64,000 bases of DNA, taken from NCBI GenBank assembly GCA_011037195.1, contig JAAEAF010002613.1, positions 1-64,000 of the forward strand, in the 5' to 3' direction. Shown here one piece after another: positions 21,516 to 31,464 of the stretch. Source of the stretch: Triatoma infestans (taxonomy: Eukaryota; Arthropoda; Insecta; Hemiptera; Reduviidae). The notes under the pieces were generated by a model that searched no databases, was not told the DNA's origin, and worked only from the letters and a program-made list of their open reading frames with translations. The stretch's first letter is position 1. Each line of letters opens with the position of its first letter. The translations under genes and the position numbers were made by a program.

Positions 21516-22460
21516 TGTAAGTAACAGCCTTACCTTAATTGAATTCTGAATTGGAAATAAACCAATAAATTAAAGTATTAAACTTTATTTTATTTTACAA
21601 TAACAGTAATAATTATTAACAAGACAAGCAAGCATATGATATTATAACCTAAACAATAATTAAAGCCAATAGATTATGTACTTTCCACTGTCGCCCAATT
21701 CTGCCAACCTAATTACAAAATACCAAAAAAAGATACTAAATTTCCCTAAACAATATCTATATTTCCCTGAGAAAATAAATTGAATTTTTAAAAATTTCAT
21801 TTGATCGCAATATTTCCTGTTATAAGCAATAAAGATATATTTTTTAAACTGGACTTAAAACTCGTTTTATATAACAGATTTTATTGTCTGTTATCACATT
21901 AAATTGCTGATAAGTTTGACAGTATTTTTCTGTTTTATATGTTGTTTTAGGGAACACTTTTATATTATATATAATAAAAAGGAATTTAACAACAATAATT
22001 GAACTTTGATATTTATGTAATTATTATACTACCCATTAATTATGATAATAATTAAGTATTGAGATAATATTATTATTATTATGAACATTAATTATAAAAT
22101 TCCTTTCTAATTAATTTTACTTTCGCGAAATTTATCATTATGGTATTTGAAAGTGTGGTTGGGTATAGTGGATATTTGAAGTGTTACGAGTATGTGAAAT
22201 TAATGAACCTTTCATTGTTAAGAAAAAGTGTCAAAATTATGCTACTTAGATGAATCATCTACTGGTCCACTATTCCGATATATATTTGTGAATTTCCAAA
22301 GAAAGTAAAAGAATTTGTTTATTTTTTCCAATCCGCTAAGAAAGAGAGAACTTGTAACTTTCGCCACTCTAAAGATTCCAATACTAATCTGTCCCCTTGG
22401 TTTACTTGATATATTTCCGGGAGAGAGTATTTCCGGTTAGACAATAAATTAACCCACTCA
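21516..22460. other. AT-rich stretch, no gene recognised
   Basis: Nothing recognisable beyond A/T runs. Confidence 0.55.
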
Positions 22461-22920
22461 GAGTTCAAGTTTGTTTTTTTAAATAATGACTGCTTTTAAT
22501 TATTAAAACTGTACAAATACACTTGAATAGTTCTTTGAGAAAATGAAAATATTTTGTGATATTTGAGTTTTTACGGTATGTTGCCTGGTCCGAAAAAAGA
22601 CCGTTTTTGAAACTGATGAAGGAGTTTTTGAAATGTATCTTCTTTTCCTTTTGTCTCCATTTCCCATGTTCCGTACGCCTTGGTGGAAGAACATTCCCAA
22701 TCCTCCAGCTCTTTCTATCCAATGCATCCTTCTCATCCCCGCTAAGGATTCATGCCTTGTTTGATCCAGCTTTCCTGTCTTGATTTTTCTTGCAAATGAC
22801 AGCTGTATAGCTTTTACATCCACCTGCCGGGATTTCATAATTTGCCGCACTGATACGCTTTTATTCGCGCATCTTTGACATGGATGATCATTACTATTTT
22901 TCACGTATGAGAATGCGTCT
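22461..22920 (-). other. Unrecognised open frame region, possibly degenerate RT
   Basis: A minus-strand frame (22904-22503, 133 codons) reads VDVKAIQLSFARKIKTGKLD then GMRRMHWIERAGGLGMFF. The first part loosely recalls the region downstream of the RT palm in some non-LTR elements, but no catalytic motif is present. Function unknown; it could be chance. Confidence 0.2.
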
Positions 22921-23860
22921 TAGAAAGGCGTATTTCTGGCTTTAATGACCCGACATCGCCTAACTTGAAAGTTGAAGCACCATAAAGGAATATTTATTTA
23001 TTAACATTACAAGAACAACAGTATGTGCCCATTATGGTTGCAGTCGGTATAACAACAATAACAACAAAGTATATATAACAAGAACAACAGTAAAAAAAAT
23101 AGCCTATCTCTTGAAATATTTCTTGTACTAATACCTGTCGACATGTGAAAATCTGTGTTCACCGGGTACACAGTCTTTCCATTCCTTGCGTGTTCTTCAA
23201 ATGACAATGATGTTAGCACAGACAAAAAATAAAAATCTTACAAAAAGGAATAATAAAGGATAATGGATGCATGCAATCCTACGAGATAACACATGAAAAG
23301 GAATGTCGTCAGTAAGCAACTTCGTATAGTCAATTTCACCATTCAATAAGTGTTTAAAAGCAGCCAATCAACTACCAGTCTTTCTCATCTCCAACGTATT
23401 AAATTTCGTACTAGTTGTGGAAAACTTCTTGTTGAGTGCTACTGACGGCTGCAATCGATAAAAAACTGACATGAAATAACATGGCATTCTTTTTAATATA
23501 TTTCAATTAGAATATATTTTAATTATATTTCAATTTTAATATATTTCCTATTTAATTCAATCTTTCTAATTAGGGCAGAGAAAAGGCCATTAGCCTGTTG
23601 TTGGTCGTTGTCTGTTGTAACCCTAAATAACGTCTAGCGTAAAATAGAAAATTAGCAAATAGGAAGTTAAAAGCTGTACAAAATTATTTTATTGACTAAT
23701 TTGCTTTGTGAATTTTCTTTGCCGATGTTGTATTTGATGAAAGAGAAAGGTTGTTTAATTCAAAACTTTCCCATAAAGTTTTAATTTTCAACCATTTTAA
23801 TTTTAATTTCCTAATTTACATAACATAAAGCGCAATTAATTATTTTACTTTTTGTGCTGT
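22921..23860. other. AT-rich stretch, no gene recognised
   Basis: Contains small local repeats (ATATATTTCAATT, 23495-23540; AACAACAGTA/AACAACAATA, 23010-23095). No gene seen. Confidence 0.5.
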
Positions 23861-23861
23861 T

Positions 23862-23960
23862 TTTTACTTTCTCGTAAAAGAAAGTACTGCCATCTTGTAA
23901 ATTTCTTTAAATTGAGTTTTCACGGGGGGGGGGGGGGGGGGGATACATGTTTTGAGGTGC
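23862..23960 (+). repeat. R 5' fragment with a 19-G run
   Basis: TTTACTTTCTCGTAAAAGAAAGTACTG and GAGTTTTCAC are the start of R. The CCGGAAATA that should follow is replaced by 19 consecutive G (23924-23942) before ATACATGTTTTGAGGTGCC. Confidence 0.65.
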
Positions 23961-24091
23961 CTCTAATTGAAAAACAAATATGTTTTTAGCGAATGTTGTC
24001 TTTTTAACACCCTCTCTCTCTTTCTCAGATGACATCGCTATCAAGTTCTCAAAGGTATTTATTGGTATGACCGTATTTATTGGGATGCGTG
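23951..24091 (+). repeat. Duplicated segment, copy 1
   Basis: About 140 bp nearly identical to 27805-27941 (AGGTGCCTCTAATTGAAAAA; CATCGCTATCAAGTTCTC; TATTGGGATGCG). Derived from R plus minisatellite. Confidence 0.85.
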
Positions 24092-24185
24092 TCTTTATTA
24101 GGATGAACGTTTTATAAGCGTGAATGTATTTATTAGGGTGCTTGTATTTATTAGGGTGAATGTGTTATACGTATGAGTGTATATA
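24054..24185 (+). repeat. Minisatellite, unit about 20-24 bp
   Basis: Imperfect tandem units of the type GTATTTATTRGGRTGNNTGT, about six copies, for example GTATTTATTGGTATGACC, GTATTTATTGGGATGCGT and GTATTTATTAGGGTGAAT. Confidence 0.7.
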
Positions 24186-24357
24186 CATTGGGAACTTAGA
24201 TATTTTGCATCTCTAGTTCCCAAAGTTTTTTATAGTTATTGTTATAAATCTCCCCTAGCGCAACAATACTTCCCAGATATGAATGACAAATTAGTTTCCA
24301 AGTTAGAATTTTTATTAAATATTTTTGCGTGTGCTAAATGTCAGTCAGGCCTAGGTA

Positions 24358-24617
24358 AAAAATAAACCCTATGGCGCAACAGCCCATGAAGGACCAAGGC
24401 TTGCCAGACGGCGTTTGAATAGGGGGGCGTGTGGTAAGCACACCGCACTTCCCACGCCATTTTGTTCCGGCCTTCGCTACCTAGGACGCTACTAACTGTA
24501 GCTTCTAACTTTTTATCACGATGCTGGGTCAACACCAACTTTGACCTAACGGGAATCGAACCCTGAATTCTCGCACGAAAGGCGAGTGCGCTAGCCACTA
24601 GACCAACGCGTGAGGAC
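24358..24617 (-). mobile_element. tRNA-Glu(UUC)-derived SINE3
   Basis: On the minus strand the head reads GTTGGTCTAGTGGCTAGCGC, an anticodon arm with stem CTCGC/GCGAG around CTTTCGT (anticodon TTC), and a B box GGTTCGATTCCCG. A 190-bp non-tRNA body follows and ends CCATAGGGTTTATTTTTTAC. A perfect 12-bp duplication CAGGCCTAGGTA flanks it (24346-24357, 24618-24629). The tRNA-like head is well kept, suggesting a fairly recent insertion, but the body and tail make it a SINE, not a gene. Confidence 0.9.
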
Positions 24618-24629
24618 CAGGCCTAGGTA

Positions 24630-25426
24630 TGTGTATAAATTTCATTCAGATCCCAAATCAATTTTTTCAAAAAAAATTGTCGAAGAATGCTCTAGATGGA
24701 TTTCGGGTGAAAATTTCGGAAAACTGACGAAGATCATGTTGCTCTTGCCTTTTGTACTTGTTAAGAGTTAATCAAATTTTACATTACCAATTTTAAAGCG
24801 CTTCTTAATAAAAAATAAGAGCCAATATTTGAATCTAATTTGCTCAGGAACTTTGTTTAATGACTCTTAGGATTAGAAACTTTATCACTTTGCAAATATT
24901 GCAAAAAAAAGTATAAAGGAATCATCAATAAAATGAACTAAAAATTTTTCTGATTACAAACCATTATTTGTGATCCATATTGTTTATTGATAAATTGAAT
25001 CGTATTTGTTAGTTTATTTTTACCAATTGAACGAATATTTTTGCGATAATAAAGCCGGTCCAGTGTATGCATACTTGTAAATGTGGATTAATAAATAACA
25101 CTTCAAAAATTCAATATTGTTGAATTTAATTTTTCAACTTGTTAGATTGATTATGAGTATGTTTAAAAAATGTTGCATTTTATCAATTACGTAACTTCCT
25201 TCATTATGTAATAATAATGGCACGTGTTTTACACGAGGGAAAGTAATGTCTAGTGACAAACAAAAAATTGGATTGAATTTTTTATTTAATTTCTTCTTTT
25301 TTTTTTCTTTTTTTTAATAAAGGGTAATTATTATAATTTTTATATCATCTCAGTGTATGTTTTACTTATTTGAAATTTAATAACAAAAAAAAAAATCTGT
25401 CTCAAAACTCAATCATTATTTCTGTA
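24630..25426. other. AT-rich stretch, no gene recognised
   Basis: No supported feature. Confidence 0.5.
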
Positions 25427-25660
25427 GGGAAGGGAATATCTAAGTGGTTAACGTACTGGACTCCCACGCGGAGGACCCGGGTTCGAGTCCAGCTGTGTCC
25501 TTAGATTTTTTCTCCCTAGGAGCCTCCACAGCTCAGTATCCATTCATGGGCAGTGTTGCCTGTAACGAGAGAACACTGTCCGGAGGCCGGCAGTGCACTG
25601 AGAAGGCTCCGGGCGCCAATGACCATAGATGTCGACGCGCCTTAAATTAAAAAAAAAAAA
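25427..25660 (+). mobile_element. SINE1, copy c
   Basis: GGGAAGGGAATATCTAAGTG head, B box GGTTCGAGTCC near 25479, GGCTCCGGGCGCCAATGACC near 25603, A12 tail. It lies inside a larger duplicated segment (25427-25830, also at 27119-27440). Confidence 0.85.
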
Positions 25661-25830
25661 TTGAAATTCCAACATTGCTTTAATGTGCCTTATTGTTATA
25701 CAGTTGGTAGAACCATATATTATACTAAATGGTTGTTTAGAGAGAAGTTTCTTCCACAGATCATCCCCCAGAAATCCAATTTTCTTAAACTGATGTCTGT
25801 TTTTAGACGGTTCACAAAGTTGAAAGAAGA
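25661..25830 (+). repeat. Segment duplicated with SINE1c, copy 1
   Basis: Matches 27270-27440 (CATTGCTTTAATGTGCCTTA; GTTGGTAGAACCATATATTA; TGTTTTTAGACGGTTCACAA). It adjoins the SINE tail in both places. Confidence 0.8.
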
Positions 25831-25849
25831 TCGTTAGAGCCACTTTTAG

Positions 25850-26006
25850 AGAGAATTGTGAAAACTAAAATATTCAGTATTATTTTTGTCCAAAACCTTT
25901 GTATCCATTTAAACGGAATGTCTAATTTGAACTTCGTGAAATTTCGAAAAATTAAATTTGACACAATCGCAATAATTAATCTCTTTTAGCCAAGAGAAAG
26001 TAATGT
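25850..26006 (-). repeat. R fragment
   Basis: Minus-strand R start ACTTTCTCTTGGCTAAAAG, then GCGATTGTGTCAAATTT, CCATTTAAACGGAATGTC equivalents. Confidence 0.55.
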
Positions 26007-26059
26007 AATACAAAAAATAAAAAGAACCATGCCAATTCTTTAACTGTAAATAAAAATTA

Positions 26060-26104
26060 TCTAGAATATTCTATAGAATTCTAGATCTAGAGTATTCTAG
26101 AATA
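26060..26104. promoter_or_regulatory. Cluster of heat-shock-element-like inverted GAA/TTC units
   Basis: CTAGAATATTCTATAGAATT then TTCTAGA and TATTCTAGAATAC: repeated nGAAnnTTCn and nTTCnnGAAn units in 45 bp. It resembles an HSE array but stands beside transposon debris with no gene next to it. Could be chance in AT-rich palindromic DNA. Confidence 0.25.
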
Positions 26105-26139
26105 CAAAACAATTTTACGACCAATTTGGACGAGTTAAG

Positions 26140-26534
26140 GGAATGAAGTCTGGGGCTCAACCTAGCGAACCAATTTGAAAATACTCCAATCCTAACAATT
26201 CAAAATTCTCTGCAAAATTACCCATACTCTATGCTATGTATCCAATCTGACCTTACACAGTGACTTGAAAATCCCTTTCTACAGACTTCATCCTAATCCT
26301 CTCGTCCTACAATTTGATCTCTTCCTATATTCCAGATAGTCCTTCCAGCAGACAAAAATGTCTGTGCCCGCGAGACCATTACACAACCATTAACAAACTG
26401 CCTCAGTATACTTTAAGGGACATTATTACTGAATAATGTCCCCCTCACTTGTGCACATGTCACATAATCATCATATTCGCTTATTGTACTGTATAATACA
26501 GTTATAAATATCAATAAAAGTAAAAAAAAAAATT
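26140..26534 (+). pseudogene. Jockey-like retrotransposon 3' end with poly-A
   Basis: Degenerate plus-strand frames resemble the Jockey C-terminus (SNPNNSKFSAKLPILYAM around 26190; compare SKILRRIANA at 12220), with many stops. The 3' UTR ends in AATAAAAGT then A10 (26512-26531). 5'-truncated and heavily decayed. Confidence 0.6.
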
Positions 26535-26870
26535 ATAGTATAGACCCAGTTCGCCCATAAAATTTATATAAATCAATTTATTAATATTTCCATAGAACTA
26601 GCCATTGTCTTTATATTTACAGACTTAATAACAACCACTTTTAAGACCGGTTATAGCCGGCTAAAAAAACGCATTAATAACAATTACAAAACTGTCCATT
26701 TGTTGATTTCAAACAGCTGCGTTTAATGATAACATTTCTCTATTTATTTATTTATTTTAAATTTTATTTCTTAAAAGACCAATTTGTTTTATTTACGTGT
26801 TCTACAACATGACTTTCTTTTTCTCATTGTTGTAGGACACGAAAAAATGGATTTTCAATTATTCCATATG
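26535..26870. other. AT-rich stretch, no gene recognised
   Basis: Nothing recognised. Confidence 0.5.
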
Positions 26871-26879
26871 TTTGAAGTG

Positions 26880-27110
26880 TCTGTGTCTGTAACAGGTTTT
26901 TTTTTTTTATCCAAATTTTTTGCGATTTTGTGGAAAAATGGCTCCTACGATTTTTCTTTATAATATACACATTGTTCTATCACTTTTATTTGAAATATTT
27001 TCTTAAAGAAAAATGATTTTGCAAAGGTTTTGGGAAAGGATAACGTTAGGCTTTTCTCTTTAGTATCACTTCAGGGTATTGTACTAGGATCTAGCACCTT
27101 AATGAGAATT
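26880..27110 (+). repeat. R fragment
   Basis: Inner R phrases: GCGATTTTGTGGAAAAATGGC, CACTTTTATTTGAAATATTTTC, TAGTATCACTTCAGGGTATTG. Confidence 0.6.
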
Positions 27111-27118
27111 AAATTTTT

Positions 27119-27262
27119 CCTTAGATTTTTTTCTTCATAGGAGCCTCTATAGCTTACTGTCCGGTGATGTGGTCAGTGTTGTCTATAGCGAGACCGACTG
27201 TGCACTGAGAAGGTTCCGGGCGCCAATGACCATAGATGATGACGCTCCCTAAATAAAATAAA
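27119..27262 (+). mobile_element. SINE1, copy d, head missing
   Basis: Begins within the body (CCTTAGATTTTTTTCTTCATAG), lacks the tRNA-like promoter, and ends CCGGGCGCCAATGACCATAG plus tail. Followed by the same 170-bp flank as copy c. Confidence 0.8.
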
Positions 27263-27440
27263 AAAATTGGAATTCCAGCATTGCTTCTAATGTGCCTTAT
27301 TGTTATAAAGTTGGTAGAACCATATATTATACTAAATGGTTGTTTAGGGAAAAACTTCTTCCACAGAACAAGCCCCCAAAAATTCCAATTTTCTTAAAGT
27401 GATATCTGTTTTTAGACAGTTCACAAAGTTGAATGTCTAA
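27263..27440 (+). repeat. Segment duplicated with SINE1, copy 2
   Basis: See 25661-25830; identical order and junction to the SINE tail. Confidence 0.8.
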
Positions 27441-27804
27441 CGCCGCTTTACGGAAAGTTTCTCTTTTCTTTTTCCTGCATTTTTTCGGAAAATACTTCAA
27501 GGCTTTCTTTAAATTTATTATCTAAATTAATTAATTTTAGTGGGTGTTCTTGGGAGCTGTGGAATCCACGTTCCTCTTAGACGTATCATATTCGCAAGCT
27601 ATATTAATATAAGTATTTATATGAAATATGCTATTTCTTTTCCTCCCGACGATGAGGAGTCATGTGTTAAAATTTTCCCATAGCTCTCGCTACTGACTAT
27701 AAACCCAATAAAAACTGTAGGCTGATAAAGATACTTCACTCAATGCCGTGAAGAACAGATGACCTCTTAAACTGTAGAATGTTTTTTTTTTTTGTTTTTT
27801 TTTT
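27441..27804. other. No gene recognised
   Basis: Mixed sequence with T-runs at 27782-27805. Confidence 0.5.
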
Positions 27805-27941
27805 TAGGTGCCTCTAATTAAAAAAAAAATATGTTTTTAGGAATGTTGTCTTTTTAACACCCTCTCTCTCTTTCTCAGATGACATCGCTATCAAGTTCCC
27901 AAAGGTATTTATTGGTATGACCGTATTTATTGGGATGCGGT
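27805..27941 (+). repeat. Duplicated segment, copy 2
   Basis: Copy of 23951-24091, ending just after the first minisatellite units. Confidence 0.85.
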
Positions 27942-28820
27942 GTAAAATTTTGACGATTTCAGTCTGAGAATTTAACTTGCCATCCAAAAAAGAAGAAACA
28001 TTTGATTAGGAAATTAAAACCAGAAAAAAAAATTAAATAAATTATCTAATAAAATAATTACATTTATAAAAATTAAAATCGTTTAAAAAAAAGGTTTTTA
28101 CTTATTAAAGTAAGTATAGCTAAAATCGAAATCACAATATTATTAAGGCACCGTTTCACCAATAATTTGCTTTACCTTCTGTTTTCCTCGGGGTGAAACA
28201 TTTTGGAAAGCAAGGTCATTCTCATTGCATACCAGTTAATAACTTTTTTTATATATTTAAAAAATTAAAGGTTTATTTACTTTCTAATTATATATATATA
28301 TATATATTATATAAAAAAGCTATTACATTAATTTGTATATAACGATATTTTGTAAACATTTTTTTTGCTATATTTATTTCTATAAATTATTTATAAAAAA
28401 ATTTGGGGAAATAATTAAGACTTGTTTTTGGGGATAAATTTATTCATGGATATGGGGGGGTTATTAATATCCTCTGACGTAGACAAACTAGTCTTTTTTA
28501 TTCTTTTTTTTTAGAATGTTTTTGGTTATGGGAAAAAAACTGTTTGATATAAAAGTTAAACTTAATATATCCTTGCGGAATTTATTATCATTACAACTGT
28601 AATATTCCCCTCCTTCCATATCTAGCAAACTTTTTGCTGTTTTGTGGACATTAACCACTCTGATTCTAGTATTTGTATTTCTAAAGTTCACAGATTCTTC
28701 GTAGGTTAACTGTGAAACAGCACTTTTCGGCTAGCTAAGTGGCTATTTCATCTGCCACAATATGATGTCACTTTATTATTATTTTATGATGTCACTATTT
28801 TTATTATTATTATTTTGTTA
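27942..28820. other. AT-rich stretch, no gene recognised
   Basis: Includes a TA tract at about 28289-28307 and poly-A/T runs. Confidence 0.5.
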
Positions 28821-28865
28821 TTTAAGGCGCGTCAACATCTAAGGTCATTGGCGCCCGAGCCTTTA
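28821..28865 (-). mobile_element. SINE1, copy l, 3' stub
   Basis: TTTAAGGCGCGTCAACATCT then GTCATTGGCGCCCGAGCCTT: the last 45 bp of SINE1 on the minus strand, broken at the junction with an RT remnant. Confidence 0.7.
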
Positions 28866-29475
28866 AGGGAAAGTGATATGAGATGGGATTGGTAAGTGAT
28901 GGTTGCTATCGTTGCGATGAATTGGAGACCGCCGAACATCTTATTTTTGAATGCATTCGTTATGAGAATCTCCGGGCAAATTATGGAGTGCTATAGGCTA
29001 TCATGTTCGCATTGATAATGATACACTAACCTTGTTGCTGGAAAATCACATTGCAGTAGAGGCTCTAAGACATGGTAACACTGTGGGGAGATTTTCGAGG
29101 GTAGGCGGAGCGTAAGTGTGTGATATTAGTAATTTATTGTATGACTGTGGAATGAATGACTTAAATTGGGTAGTTATCGAGTTTTTAGCGGGCCTCTCAG
29201 GAATATCGAGTACTGAGGAATTTTGTCTGCATGCGTGAAGTATGAATGTATTTATTGTGTGAAAGAGTATGAATGAGATGTGGTTTGTTAGCTTGTTTTG
29301 CTATGGTGGCATAAATTCATTATAATTTATGAAAGGTACCTAGTTGTGCCCTTCCCTCATATATTCTTGCTTGGGAATCATTCTTGTTTCGGGATCATTG
29401 GGGATGAAGTATAATCATGGGGCTGTTAAGAGCGAGAGCATACGGTGTGCGTGTAATAAAAAAAAAATTATTATT
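28866..29475 (+). pseudogene. Non-LTR retrotransposon C-terminus and 3' UTR
   Basis: Plus-strand GLVSDGCYRCDELETAEHLI then FECIRYENLRANYG gives the Cys-x2-Cys...His...Cys signature. After one frame change at about 28995 it continues YHVRIDNDTLTLLLENHIAV to GGA-stop at 29114. The UTR runs to an A9 then (ATT)n tail at 29458-29480, so a 5'-truncated insertion is likely. No RT catalytic motif is included. Confidence 0.7.
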
Positions 29476-29589
29476 ATTATTCTATTTCTTGGAGAATAGC
29501 TCGAGAAGATATAGTCTGGCTTCTTTCTTTGGGGTTGGCTATTTAGCCTAGGCCACTGTGACCCACTCCAGTCCTGCCTGATTGATTAG

Positions 29590-30010
29590 ACTTAGGAGTC
29601 TGGAGAAAGTGAGACTCCTGGGTCAAGCTTGAATGCATCAGTTTCTCCTTCCTTCAAAAAGAGGAGAAATCTCAGCCATACAAGCTGACCATACACTAAC
29701 GCAATACATTCTTGAAAATTTCCTCTTCTTCCTGACAAAACTTACACAGGCTATCTATTCACAGATCCATACGATGCTTAATATGACCCAAAACAGCGTT
29801 CTTGACCTGCAAGCAACTTGTATCCTTCTTTCCCGCTTGGCTTTCAGCGAAAATTTTTACGCCAGTGTGATGTCAATATTGAAAGACTTTTTGGAAAAGG
29901 TTCTCACAGAAAAGATACTCACTGCAATAGTTCACCAGATATTTTCCCATTTATGCAGGGAATGTTGGTTTTTAAACAAAATCATCGTTGGTTTAATCAT
30001 CGTTGACATT
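29590..30010 (-). pseudogene. Possible non-LTR pol C-terminus
   Basis: On the minus strand around 29780-29690, AVLGHIKHRMDL is followed, after a stop, by DSLCKFCQEEEENFQ, resembling the TGH...C-x2-C...E-E-E region at 15.95 kb. No His/Cys completion is seen. The plus-strand frame of 129 codons across the same bases has no motif and is taken as a shadow. Confidence 0.35.
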
Positions 30011-30136
30011 TGTGTTTTGTAGAGAATTGTCCACGGCGGAAATCATGAAGGCTTTTTTCATTGTTAACTGTATAAAAATAAGAACTTTCAAATTCACCAA
30101 AATAATTCTACGTGAGAATATATTTGTAAACATGTA

Positions 30137-30344
30137 ATGGGGCGGGTGTTGGTGTAGTGGTTATGAGCATGGACTTGTAAGTGGAAGGACCCTAGTTCGA
30201 CTCCCGCGTATAACTGCTATAAATTTTATATTGGTATGAAAAATGTTATCAGTAAAGTAGGTGCTTCCGCTCCCGTCCACGACACCTGATTTGGTAGTTA
30301 GACGTTAAGCCCGCCTGAAAAAATAGGCATTACTTTATTTTTAC
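30137..30344 (+). mobile_element. tRNA-like SINE2, copy a
   Basis: Starts GGGGCGGGTGTTGGTGTAGTGG (A-box region), B box AGTTCGACTCCC at about 30194, body with TAAAGTAGGTGCTTCCGCTC, end AAGCCCGCCTGAAAAAATAGG. Perfect 16-bp duplication TATTTGTAAACATGTA (30121-30136, 30345-30360). A second copy lies at 47523-48181. Confidence 0.9.
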
Positions 30345-30529
30345 TATTTGTAAACATGTATAGTTCGAGAATGTTCTCCTTAAAAGGTACTCTCAACCAG
30401 TCATCGACGATTAATGCAATTACTTTAATATATCTACTTATAATATATTTACTTATCCGTTGCGGTTGGGTCCGCAGAGCTGGGAAGTATCAGTGATATT
30501 TTCCGAGGTAGTCTGCTTCTTTTGGTGGT

Positions 30530-30567
30530 CATCGACCGGTTTTGGGCGTTCACCCATCAATAAGAAT
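30530..30567 (-). ncRNA. Degenerate hammerhead-like motif, F2 left arm
   Basis: Minus strand keeps GGTC-GATG and part of stem II (GGGTGAACGCCC), but the CUGANGA core reads TATTGA and GAAA reads CAAA; inactive. Confidence 0.4.
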
Positions 30568-30636
30568 GTTTTGTTAAAACAGTGCTATAACATAGACTTG
30601 TACAGAGCGAATTCAGTTTATACACTCTTTCTTTTT

Positions 30637-30748
30637 ACTTTCTCATACTCCTAGTAAGAGGAAGTATTGTAATCGTGCGATATCGAGTTTTCACTGGAAA
30701 TATTCGTTTTGAGGTCCCCTGAGTCCAAAAGAGTGGTTTTTAGCAATG

Positions 30749-30785
<37 letters not shown>

Positions 30786-31300
30786 AAGAGCATAGCTCAA
30801 AAACGAAAAATTGTAGAAAGTTCAAACTTGATATTCTGTTTAGGTATCACCATGGAATCTGACAGTAAGTTATCTGTCAAAATTCCACAACCGGAAGTAC
30901 ACTTTACTAGTTTTTTTTTTACTTTTTTGCGATTTTCTCGAAATGGCTCCGACGATTTTCTTGAAACTTCGTATATAAATTACAACTTTTGTTTAAAACA
31001 TTTCTCTGGGAAAATTCATTTAAGGGCACTTTTAAGGGAGGGGTGGGATTACAGCTTCCTCTAAAGTGGTATCATAGTTGATTATACAATTCTACCATCC
31101 AAACAATAATAAATAGAAATAAATAGATGGCCAAAATTCCAAGTTTTAAGAAAATTAGTAAGCCGGGAGTGCGCTTTTACTGAACACTTTTGTCAATTTT
31201 CGACGAATTTCGTCATATTTGATACACAAACTATAACATTTGTCAATTATAATTTTGAGAACAGGAGTAAGAGAAAGTTGTGTGAGTGTTTCACACCAGA
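30637..31300 (+). repeat. Dispersed repeat R, copy R2
   Basis: Terminal ACTTTCTCATACTCC (30637-30651) and GGAGTAAGAGAAAGT (31264-31278) are inverted, 14 of 15 matching, followed by GTGTGAGTGTTTCACACC. Internal (TG)n at 30747-30781. A deletion derivative relative to R3 (664 versus about 920 bp). Confidence 0.8.
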
Positions 31301-31366
31301 TTTTTTAGTATATAAACCGAATTTGCTCTGTGCAAGACTATGTTATTCACAATGTCTTAACAAAAC

Positions 31367-31412
31367 ATCCTGATGATGGGCAAACGCCCGAACACCCGAA
31401 ACCGGTCGAAGA
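31367..31412 (+). ncRNA. Hammerhead-like motif, F2 right arm
   Basis: CATC, CTGATGA (31371-31377), stem II GGGC/GCCC extended by an 8-nt insertion (GAACACCC), GAAA (31399-31402), CCGG, TC, then GAAG where GATG would pair. Core bases are kept but stem II and stem I are disturbed; doubtful activity. Confidence 0.5.
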
Positions 31413-31464
31413 CCACAAAAAGAAGCAGGCTATCACGGAAAATATTTGCTGATACTACTTATCC

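Larger units (their letters stand above)
30459..31455. mobile_element. Foldback element F, copy F2, with an R element as its loop
   Basis: Left arm 30459-30628 and right arm 31305-31455 are inverted copies (TTCAGTTTATACACT versus AGTATATAAACCGAATTTGC). Outside is a perfect 9-bp duplication TACTTATCC (30450-30458, 31456-31464). The whole interior is R element 30637-31300. Either R inserted into the loop, or the foldback captured R. Confidence 0.75.

Noticed and set aside
22503..22904. 133-codon minus frame as a confident RT
   Set aside because: Only a loose resemblance and no catalytic motif; kept as unrecognised.
24550..24615. A functional tRNA-Glu gene
   Set aside because: The acceptor stem does not close and the tRNA-like head continues into a SINE body with tail and target duplication.
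29633..30022. 129-codon plus-strand frame as a gene
   Set aside because: The opposite strand shows RT C-terminal-like residues; the plus frame has no motif and uneven composition.
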